A DNA stretch of 64,000 nucleotides from Longimicrobium terrae (GTDB lineage: Bacteria; Gemmatimonadota; Gemmatimonadetes; Longimicrobiales; Longimicrobiaceae), in assembly GCF_014202995.1 (NCBI RefSeq), contig NZ_JACHIA010000017.1, positions 62,001 through 126,000 on the forward strand. Direction: 5' to 3'. The position numbers and the translations under genes are program-made. The notes below the pieces were generated by a model. It ran no database searches and was not told where the DNA came from. It saw only the letters and a list, made by a program, of their open reading frames with translations. Positions 41,457-48,490 of this stretch are shown piece by piece; positions within the stretch are counted from its first letter, which is position 1; every line of letters begins with the position of its first letter.

Positions 41457-42494
41457 ATGAAGCTTTCCTTCGAGATCGTCGAACTCCAGACCAAGCACGC
41501 GTTCAACATCGCGCGGCAGGTGGGGCCTCCGTCGCGGCGGCTGGTGTGGGTGCGCGTGCGGGACAGCGATGGCGTGGAAGGATGGGGCGAAGCCTCGCCG
41601 CAGCCGTTCTACGGCGAGACGGCGGATACGGTGACGGCTATCCTCCCCCGGCTGGCGGAGGCGCTGGAAGAGGCGGCCGGCGGCGATCCCTTCGCGCTGG
41701 AGCGGATTGACGACGCGGTGCACCACGCGCTGGCGCACAACGGCTCCGCGCGCGTGGCCATCTCCGCGGCGATGCACGACCTTGTCGGCAAACGGCTGGG
41801 CGTGCCCGTGTGGAAGCTGTGGGGGCTGGATCCCGCGGCGGCGCCGCGCTCGTCGTTCACCATCGGCATCGACGAGCTGGAGGTGATGCGCGCCAAGGTG
41901 CGGGAAGCGGCCGCGTATCCCATCCTCAAGATCAAGGTGGGCACGCCGCGCGACCGCGAGATCCTGTCCATGATTCGCGAGGAAGCGCCCGGCAAGACGA
42001 TCCGCGTGGACGCCAACACCGGCTGGTCGGCCAAGCAGACCATCGCCGTCATGCCGATGTTCCAGGAGTTCGGCGTGGAGTTCGTGGAGCAGCCGCTGCC
42101 CGCGCACGATCTGGCCGGCCTTCGCCTCGTGCGCGAGAACTCGCCGCTCCCCATCATCGCCGACGAGTCGGTGGAGAACGCGACGGACGTGGCCAAGCTG
42201 GCCGGCGTGGTGGATGGCGTGAACATCAAGCTCAGCAAGTGCGGCAGCCTGCGCGAGGCGATCCGCATCATCCACGCGGCGCGCGCGCACAACATGAAGG
42301 TGATGCTGGGCTGCATGATCGAATCTACGCTCGGCATCGCCGCCGCCGTGCAGATCACGCCACTGGTGGATTACGTGGACCTGGATGGCGCCGCCCTTCT
42401 GGCGCACGATCCGTTCGCGGGGCCCGGGATCGAGGCGGATGGAACCGTTCGATTCAATTCGGAACCCGGGCTCGGCGTGCGCCGGAGGGAGTGA
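41457..42494 (+). CDS. dgcA: Dipeptide epimerase (enolase superfamily)
   Basis: 345 residues from the ATG at MKLSFEIVELQ. Enolase-superfamily muconate-lactonizing fold: N-terminal capping domain (GWGEASPQPFYGET), the catalytic lysine pair in ILKIKVG, metal ligands in IRVDANTGW (Asp), EFVEQPLP (Glu) and IIADESVE (Asp), the second lysine in VNIKLSKCG, and MLGCMIESTLG. This matches L-Ala-D/L-Glu-type epimerases used in murein peptide recycling. Exact dipeptide preference is inferred. A degraded copy of its last 42 codons lies at 43061-43188. A repeat element occupies the 292-base gap upstream. Confidence 0.9.
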   Translation: MKLSFEIVELQTKHAFNIARQVGPPSRRLVWVRVRDSDGVEGWGEASPQPFYGETADTVTAILPRLAEALEEAAGGDPFALERIDDAVHHALAHNGSARVAISAAMHDLVGKRLGVPVWKLWGLDPAAAPRSSFTIGIDELEVMRAKVREAAAYPILKIKVGTPRDREILSMIREEAPGKTIRVDANTGWSAKQTIAVMPMFQEFGVEFVEQPLPAHDLAGLRLVRENSPLPIIADESVENATDVAKLAGVVDGVNIKLSKCGSLREAIRIIHAARAHNMKVMLGCMIESTLGIAAAVQITPLVDYVDLDGAALLAHDPFAGPGIEADGTVRFNSEPGLGVRRRE

Positions 42495-42761
42495 TTGTTT
42501 CAGCCCGTCGCCGTGGTGCGCGTTTGTTGTGCTGACATGCACATCCCGCCACCTGTCGTGATCGTCTCCTGAACGAGCTGCAATGGCCGGATGCGACTCG
42601 CCGGTGCTGGCGGTGCAAAGGGTACGGAGTATCCGCCTCACTGCACGACGCGGATTGGCCGTACGTTCCTTCTGGGCCGCGAGGGCTTCCGGTTGGCTGG
42701 CGTGCAGGGTTACCATTCCGGATACCGCCATTACATCTGTTCTCATTCCGGAGGTCCCAAG

Positions 42762-43031
42762 ATGCGCCAGATCAAGCTCGAGCTGAGCAACCTGCAGGTG
42801 GAGTCCTTTGCGACCATCGCCCCGGCGGCGGGGCGGGGGACCGTGCTGGGCCATGCCAAGACGTACGTGGAGAACACGGAGTGCTGCGAGACGTACGCGC
42901 CCTACGTCTGCGCGTCCGCCAACGACGGCTGTCCCACGCTGGTGCATGCCCTGACGTATTGCTCGCCGGAGTGCCAGCCCACGGAGCCGGGGGTCTGCGG
43001 TGGCGGCCCCGCCACGGATGCCTGCCTGTAG
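42762..43031 (+). CDS. Cys-rich RiPP-like precursor peptide 3
   Basis: 89 residues; ATG preceded by GGAGGT six bases upstream, the best ribosome-binding site of the three precursors. Leader MRQIKLELSNLQVESFATI follows the same KLxLxxLxVESF pattern, then GRGTVLGHAKTYV (compare GRGTVEGRG in precursor 1), and a core with eight cysteines including an adjacent pair (TECCETY) and a Gly-rich CGGGPATDACL end. Thr/Ser are moderately frequent. It lies between dgcA and a remnant of the dgcA 3' end. Product type is inferred from the leader; no modification enzyme is nearby. Confidence 0.75.
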   Translation: MRQIKLELSNLQVESFATIAPAAGRGTVLGHAKTYVENTECCETYAPYVCASANDGCPTLVHALTYCSPECQPTEPGVCGGGPATDACL

Positions 43032-43060
43032 TTTCCCCGCCGGCGGAGTGGCATTCCCGC

Positions 43061-43188
43061 TGCAGTTTACGCCACTGGTGAACTGCGTGGACCGCGATGG
43101 CGCCGTCCTTCTCGCCCACAATCCGTTCGCGGGTCCTGGGATCGAGGTGGATGGCGCCATCCGGTGCAACGCGGTTCCGGAGCTCGGG
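43061..43188 (+). pseudogene. Remnant duplicate of the dgcA 3' end
   Basis: This stretch aligns without gaps to 42350-42477 inside dgcA at roughly three quarters identity by eye. The encoded FTPLVNCVDRDGAVLLAHNP and following FAGPGIEVDG match dgcA ITPLVDYVDLDGAALLAHDP and FAGPGIEADG. It has no start of its own and no upstream catalytic part, so it is a fragment left by a partial duplication that now flanks precursor 3. Many differences fall in third codon positions, suggesting that it was once under coding constraint. Confidence 0.75.
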
Positions 43189-43211
43189 GCGACGGCGAGT
43201 GAAGGAAATCG

Positions 43212-43574
43212 ATGGCGAAATACGAAGCGATTCCGGAGTGGGGACCGGCGGAGGTAGAGGCGGCGATCGCGCGGGACCGGCCGGAAGAATTGCTGTACGC
43301 CGTCGTGTCTGCCTCGTTGTACGCGGAGGACGCGAAGTGGGCGGAAAGCGTGTGCCTGCGCTTGGCGACGCATCCGCATTTCAACGTGCGGGGCAACGCG
43401 CTTCTCGGTTTCGGCCACATCGCGCGGGTGCACCGGCGGCTGTCGCGCAGGCAGGTGCTGCCCCTGATCGAGGCGGGGTTCCACGATCCCCACGAGTACG
43501 TCCGAGGTCAGGCGTACGGTGCCGCGGACGACATCGGGCACTATCTCGGCTGGCGCATCCGGCGGCCGGAGTGA
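43212..43574 (+). CDS. Small HEAT-repeat-like protein
   Basis: 120 residues from MAKYEAIPEWGP, with AAGGAA upstream. Helical pairs such as WAESVCLRLATHPHFNVRGN, ALLGFGHIARVHR and VLPLIEAGFHDPHEYVRGQA resemble two HEAT/PBS-lyase-like repeats (the VRGNAL and VRGQAY turns). No catalytic residues are apparent. It directly follows the dgcA remnant. Small HEAT proteins often mediate protein contacts, including immunity roles; none can be assigned here. Confidence 0.75.
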   Translation: MAKYEAIPEWGPAEVEAAIARDRPEELLYAVVSASLYAEDAKWAESVCLRLATHPHFNVRGNALLGFGHIARVHRRLSRRQVLPLIEAGFHDPHEYVRGQAYGAADDIGHYLGWRIRRPE

Positions 43575-43706
43575 TCGCAAATCATTGATGGATAACGACA
43601 GCCAGCCACGCCGTACGCGTGCTGGCTGTTTCTGTTCTCACGCCCCCTGTCGCGCGCTGTTATCTTTTGGCTTCCGGGAGTGACGCCGCCGTGCGCGCCG
43701 TCCCTC

Positions 43707-43733
43707 CTATTCCCTATTCCCTATTCCCTATTA
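43707..43733 (+). repeat. Short tandem repeat, 7-base unit TCCCTAT
   Basis: About 3.5 copies of TCCCTAT ending eight bases before the TTG start of priA. It is a polypyrimidine tract where a ribosome-binding site would be expected. Confidence 0.7.
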
Positions 43734-43740
43734 CCTGGTC

Positions 43741-46218
43741 TTGTTCGTCGAAGTCGCGCTCCCGCTTCCACTTCCGCGTACCTTTACGTACGCCGTTCCG
43801 CCTGAGCTGCGCGCACAGGCGCGGGCCGGCGCGCGCGTGCTGGTGCCGTTCGGGCAGCGCGAGCGCATCGGGTGGATCGACCGCGTGGTGGAGACGGCCG
43901 CCAAGCCGGAGCGCGCCAAGCCGGTCACGGCCGTGCTGGACGCGACGCCCTCCGCCACGCTGCCGATCCTGAAGCTCTGCCGGTGGATCGCGGACTACTA
44001 CCTGGCGCCGCTGGGCCAGGTGCTGCGGACGGCGCTCCCCGCCGGGCTTACGGACTCGTCCACCGACTTCGTGACGCTGGCGCGCGACCCGGGCGAGGCC
44101 GCGCTTTCCGAGTTCGAGGCCAAGCTGGTCGCCTTTCTGCGCGAGCGAGAGGGACTGCAGCCGGTTGCGCGCGTGCGGCGGGTACTGGGAGAGCGCGCGT
44201 GGTGGCCCGTCATCCGCCGGCTGGAGCAGGAAGGAATCGTCCGCGTGGAAACGGAGGGCCCGCGCGTGGAGCCGCCCGTGCGCACCCGCCGCGTCGTACG
44301 CATCGCGCGCGAACTGCCGACGCTCCTTTCCCGCGAGGAGGCGTTCGGCCGGGCGAAGCGGCAGCGCGAGCTGTACGAGACGCTGGAGTCCATCGGCGGC
44401 TCGGCGGACACGGCGCACGTAACGACGGGGCTGGGCTTCGGCTCGGAGCTCATCCGCCAGCTGGTGAAGAAAGAACTGCTGGCGGTGGATGAGGAGATCA
44501 TCCCGCGGGATCCCTATGCCGCCATCGCCGCGACGGCCGCGCCCCGGCTGAACCCCACGCCCGCGCAGGCCGGCGTCATCGACGCGCTCGTCGCCGCTAC
44601 GCGCACGTCCGCGCCGGGGACGTTTCTGCTGCGCGGCGTGACGGGATCGGGCAAGACGCTGGTGTACATCGAGTTGCTGCGCGAGGTGGTTGACCGCCAG
44701 GGGAAGACGGCCATCGTCCTCGTCCCCGAAATCGCGCTCACGCCGCAGACCGTCGGCCGCTTCAAGGCCGTGTTCGGCGACCGCGTGGCCGTGCTGCACT
44801 CCGCCCTCAGCGACGGCGAGCGCTACGACGAGTGGCGCTCCCTGCGATCGGGGGAAAAGCGCATCGTGGTCGGCGCGCGCTCGGCCGTGTTCGCGCCGAT
44901 GGAGCGGGTGGGCGCCATCATCGTGGACGAGGAGCACGAGGGCTCGTACAAGCAGGGAGAGGCGCCGCGCTACCACGCCCGCGAGGTGGCCGTCGTGCGC
45001 GCGCGGATGGAGGGCGCGGTGTGCCTGCTGGGTTCCGCCACGCCCGCACTGGAAAGCTGGGCCAACGCGCAGGCCGGCAAGTACAACCTGCTGGAACTGC
45101 CGGAACGCGTGGGCGGGCAGCCGCTTCCGCCCATCAAGATCGTGGACCTCAAGAAGGAACGCGAGCGGATCAGGAAGAGCACGGGGCCGCTGCAGGAAGT
45201 GGCGCCCGTGGTGGTCAGCGACGTGCTTGCCGCGGCGGTGCGCGATCGCATCGCCAAGGGCGAGCAGACCATCCTCCTTCTGAACCGCCGCGGATACGCG
45301 ACGTTTGTGCAGTGCCGCGAGTGCGGGCTGGTGTGGCACTGCCCGCAGTGCAACGTCTCGCTCACCTATCACCGCAAGCGGCACAGGCTTACCTGCCACT
45401 ACTGCCTGCACGAGGAAGAAGCGCCCAGGCACTGCCCGTCGTGCGGCGAGGATGACCTGAGCTTCAAGGGCGTGGGGACGGAGCAGGTGGAGCGCGCCGT
45501 GGAAGAGGCGTTTCCCTCCGCCCGCATCGCGCGGATGGATGTGGACACCACCGGCGCGAAATGGGCGCACCACGACATTCTGGGCCGCGTGGAGCGGGGC
45601 GAGGTGGACCTGCTGCTCGGCACACAGATGATTGCCAAGGGACTGGATTTTCCCAACGTGACGCTGGTCGGGGTGATCAACGCGGACGTGGGGATCAACC
45701 TTCCCGACTTCCGGGCCACGGAACGCACCTTTCAGCTGCTGACACAGGTGGCCGGACGGGCCGGGCGCGGAGTGAAGGGCGGGGAAGTGTTCATCCAGAC
45801 AGCGCTCCCCAACCACTACGCCATCCTTTCCGCCACGGACCACGATTTCGTGGGCTTCGCGGAAAAGGAGTTCGAGACGCGGCGCGAGCCCGCCTATCCT
45901 CCCTTTTCGCGCCTGCTGAACGTGGTCGTGAGCGGGACGGAGGAGAACGCGACGCAGGCCGCGGCGGTGGAGGCGGCGGACTGGGTTTCCGGGCTGCTGA
46001 CCGGGCGCAAAGTGAAGGGTGTGGCGCTGGTGGGACCCGCGCCGTGCCCCATCGACCGCATCCGGGGACGCTGGCGCTGGCACTTCATCCTGCGCTCCGA
46101 CAGTCCGAAGACGTTGGGCGAAGTGGCGCGCTACTTCTACGAGAAGTACCGCCTGCCGTCCAACTCCAAGGCAGATCTGCGGCTGGCGCTGGACCGCGAT
46201 CCCGTGGCGCTGCTCTGA
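43741..46218 (+). CDS. priA: Primosomal protein N' (replication restart helicase)
   Basis: 825 residues with a TTG start giving the usual N-terminus VEVALPLPLPRTFTYAVP. Superfamily 2 helicase restarting stalled forks: Walker A GVTGSGKT (about 299-306), VPEIALTPQ, DEEH box IIVDEEHEGSYKQ, GSATPALES, the zinc-binding cysteines CRECGLVWHCPQC and CHYCLHEEEAPRHCPSC, LLGTQMIAKGLDFPNVT and QVAGRAGRG. All helicase motifs and eight zinc ligands are intact. No ribosome-binding site is seen; the upstream 27 bases are a TCCCTAT tandem repeat. Confidence 0.95.
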   Translation: MFVEVALPLPLPRTFTYAVPPELRAQARAGARVLVPFGQRERIGWIDRVVETAAKPERAKPVTAVLDATPSATLPILKLCRWIADYYLAPLGQVLRTALPAGLTDSSTDFVTLARDPGEAALSEFEAKLVAFLREREGLQPVARVRRVLGERAWWPVIRRLEQEGIVRVETEGPRVEPPVRTRRVVRIARELPTLLSREEAFGRAKRQRELYETLESIGGSADTAHVTTGLGFGSELIRQLVKKELLAVDEEIIPRDPYAAIAATAAPRLNPTPAQAGVIDALVAATRTSAPGTFLLRGVTGSGKTLVYIELLREVVDRQGKTAIVLVPEIALTPQTVGRFKAVFGDRVAVLHSALSDGERYDEWRSLRSGEKRIVVGARSAVFAPMERVGAIIVDEEHEGSYKQGEAPRYHAREVAVVRARMEGAVCLLGSATPALESWANAQAGKYNLLELPERVGGQPLPPIKIVDLKKERERIRKSTGPLQEVAPVVVSDVLAAAVRDRIAKGEQTILLLNRRGYATFVQCRECGLVWHCPQCNVSLTYHRKRHRLTCHYCLHEEEAPRHCPSCGEDDLSFKGVGTEQVERAVEEAFPSARIARMDVDTTGAKWAHHDILGRVERGEVDLLLGTQMIAKGLDFPNVTLVGVINADVGINLPDFRATERTFQLLTQVAGRAGRGVKGGEVFIQTALPNHYAILSATDHDFVGFAEKEFETRREPAYPPFSRLLNVVVSGTEENATQAAAVEAADWVSGLLTGRKVKGVALVGPAPCPIDRIRGRWRWHFILRSDSPKTLGEVARYFYEKYRLPSNSKADLRLALDRDPVALL

Positions 46219-46240
46219 CGCGCATCGGGCGGAAAACGTA

Positions 46241-46272
46241 AAGCCCCGCTTCCAACCCTGGAAGCGGGGCTT
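46241..46272. terminator. Bidirectional terminator between priA and the NAD-binding gene
   Basis: 14-base perfect stem (46241-46254 with 46259-46272), 4-base loop. Confidence 0.75.
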
Positions 46273-46290
46273 CGTCCATCCACCCGACGC

Positions 46291-46938
46291 TCAGTACGCG
46301 ACGCCGAACCGTTTGCCGACGTGCTGGGGACGCTCCAGTTCGTCCAGCAGGGCGACCGCGAAGTCCTCGAAGGTGATGGCGCTCTTGCCGTGCTCATCCG
46401 CCAGAAACTGGTCCCCCGTCGTGCGATAGACCCCGGTCCGCTCGCCGGGATGGATGACGGCGGCGGGGCTCACAAAGGTCCAGTCCAGTCCCTCAGCCTC
46501 CGCGCGGAAGACGGCGAGCGCTTCCTTGCCGTCCAGCGCCTCCGGCTTGTAGGCGTCCGGAAAGCCGGGCGAGTCCACCAGCGCCAGCCCCGGCGCCACT
46601 TCCAGGCTCCCGGCGCCGCCGACGGAGATCAGCCGTTTGACGCCAGCCTCGCGCACGCCCGCGATCAGGCCGCGCGCCGCGCCGGTGAGTGTGGGCGCGT
46701 TCCCCGTCGTTCCCGGGCGCGGTGAAATGGCGCTGATCACCGCGTCCGCACCCCTGGCGACAGCGGCGACGTTCGCCGCATCCGTCGCGTCTCCCGCCAC
46801 CAGCCGCACGCGCGGATCCGGCGTCTGCGTCCGCGACGGATCCCGCGTGACGCCGACGACTTCGTGGCCGCGCTCCAGCGCCTCGCGAACGACCCGCTGG
46901 CCAACCTGACCCGTGGCTCCGAACAGCACGATCTTCAT
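46291..46938 (-). CDS. NAD(P)-binding (NmrA/SDR-like) protein
   Basis: 215 residues. N-terminal dinucleotide motif KIVLFGATGQVGQRVVREAL, followed by GVTRDPSR, VAGDATDAANVAAV, GADAVISAISP and KRLISVGGAGSLEV. It is an extended-SDR fold without the YxxxK catalytic pair, like the NmrA/YwnB group of NAD(P)-binding proteins with quinone-reductase-like or sensor roles. The ligand is unknown. It is monocistronic, convergent with priA. Confidence 0.86.
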   Translation of the reverse strand: MKIVLFGATGQVGQRVVREALERGHEVVGVTRDPSRTQTPDPRVRLVAGDATDAANVAAVARGADAVISAISPRPGTTGNAPTLTGAARGLIAGVREAGVKRLISVGGAGSLEVAPGLALVDSPGFPDAYKPEALDGKEALAVFRAEAEGLDWTFVSPAAVIHPGERTGVYRTTGDQFLADEHGKSAITFEDFAVALLDELERPQHVGKRFGVAY

Positions 46939-47449
46939 CGATCCATCCTCACGTTATCCTGATCAACCCCACCTCTCGCCGCGGATGGCTCGAGGCGCAT
47001 TCCATCTACCAGTGCTGCAATCACAGGGCCGGTGCCGCGCGTGGCCGGAACCGGCAGTACGTTGGCGCGGCGCCCAACACCGGCGCTGGAACCGACGATC
47101 ATCGTCAAAACGGCTAAGTGATTGCCAGGCAGAAGGTTGCGGACCGCTGCCCGCATGCCGAAAACCGGGCGCAGAGCCGGCGTGACAGACTCGCTACACC
47201 AGATGTGGTGGCGCGGGTTGACGAAACCTTCCACCCGTAGTCATCTTCATCTTGGCCTTAGCAGGTTCGTGCGCCAACTTTCGTCACTTCCCGGTTCCAT
47301 CCGCGTCCTTCCCGTTGCACGGAAGGCGCGCGCCGGTGCAGGTGAACGGACGTTCGCACGGGCATCGCTCTGATTCCTCATCACACGCAGGCAGCCGGTA
47401 ACGAACGCAGAACGCAAACGCACAACTCGCCGAAAGGAGGGGCGAGCAC
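46939..47449. other. Intergenic region, 511 bases
   Basis: Between divergent genes. I see no gene, RNA or repeat. Short open frames on both strands lack ribosome-binding sites and plausible composition. Confidence 0.4.
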
Positions 47450-48067
47450 ATGGGGTGTCTGGCACTCAATGCATCGTACGAACCGCTGACCATACTGCCC
47501 GTTGAACGCGCGCTCAGGCTCGTGTTTGAACACAAGGCCGAGGTACTGGAAGCGGACGACTGCCGAATCTTTCGCTCCGCCCGGGAACGGGTGGCGGCCC
47601 CGCTCGTCATCAGGCTCAAGCGGTTTGTGCACGTTCCGCGCAGATTCCGCCGCCAGGTGACCAACACCTTCCTCTTCGCGCGAGACAGCTACCGCTGCAT
47701 GTACTGTGGCCGCCACAAGGCCCAGCTGCGCGGCCGCGAGTTCCTTACGCGCGACCACGTCGTGCCCCTGTCGCGCGGCGGCGAGAACACGTGGGAGAAC
47801 GTGGCCACGGCGTGCTCGCAGTGCAACAACCGCAAGGCCAGCCACCTTCCGGAAGAGTGCGGAATGCACCTGTCGCGCAAGCCCAGCGAGCCCAACTACG
47901 TGGAACTGGTGTGGGCGGTGCGGCGCGTGACGGCCGTGCAGGCCAAGTACGTCGCCATGTTCTACGGCGACGAGGTGCTGGACGCGCTGCAGCGGCACGC
48001 CGAGGACGAGCAGCACGGTACCGCTCCGGAAATCGAGCCGGTGCGCCACCTGGCGCTGGTTTCGTAA
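47450..48067 (+). CDS. HNH endonuclease domain protein
   Basis: 205 residues; ATG with an excellent AAAGGAGG upstream. An N-terminal domain (LALNASYEPLTILPVERALR) precedes the HNH/zinc module: FLFARDSYRCMYCGRH, LTRDHVVPLSRGGENTWENV, ACSQCNNRKASH, with two CxxC pairs for structural zinc and the DHVVP-x-S-RGG-x-N-W-x-N catalytic core. Proteins with this layout are widespread chromosomal HNH family members, not obviously part of a phage or restriction system. Substrate unknown. Confidence 0.9.
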   Translation: MGCLALNASYEPLTILPVERALRLVFEHKAEVLEADDCRIFRSARERVAAPLVIRLKRFVHVPRRFRRQVTNTFLFARDSYRCMYCGRHKAQLRGREFLTRDHVVPLSRGGENTWENVATACSQCNNRKASHLPEECGMHLSRKPSEPNYVELVWAVRRVTAVQAKYVAMFYGDEVLDALQRHAEDEQHGTAPEIEPVRHLALVS

Positions 48068-48068
48068 C

Positions 48069-48148
48069 GGCGGGCCCGTCGCTCCTGGACTGGCCCGCCT
48101 TTTATTTTGCGCAACGTCCGTCCCGGGTACTCGCCCGGGACGGACGTT
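48069..48148 (+). terminator. Double hairpin terminator
   Basis: First stem GGCGGGCC (48069-48076) with GGCCCGCC (48092-48099), then TTTTATTTT. Second a 15-base perfect stem (48113-48127 with 48134-48148) with a 6-base loop. Confidence 0.75.
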
Positions 48149-48230
48149 CTGCGTGTGGCGGGAGATGGATGGGCGCGCACCGTCCTCCTGAGGCGGCGGT
48201 GGACACGTTTTCCGTCGCGTCGGAGTCAGG

Positions 48231-48366
48231 CGCGACGAAGGATCTGCTCTCCCCGCGAGAACTGGCGTGCGTAACGCGATGTTGGCTCGGCGGGAAAGTA
48301 AATCCTTCGGTCGCGCAGAGATCGGCGTGTCTGACGATCCCGCCCGCGCTCCCTCAGGATGACGCC
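48231..48366 (-). repeat. Dispersed intergenic repeat R1, copy C
   Basis: Contains GCGACGAAGGATCTG, AAATCCTTCGGTCGCGC and CCCTCAGGATGACGCC. Its centre, read on the minus strand, gives CCGCCGAGCCAACATCGCG and CAGTTCTCGCGGGGAGAG, aligning with copy A at 6511-6570. The orientation relative to copy A is inverted in the core. Confidence 0.7.
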
Positions 48367-48490
48367 TGCGGGCGGGGTAACTGGCTTCCCAGCAACAAAT
48401 ATCATCCTGAGCGTGACCGCTCGGGGTCTTCCCGTGACCTGTGAGGTGAGGGGCCGGCCGGGATTCCTCCGCGGCCGGGACGGCCTTTCG

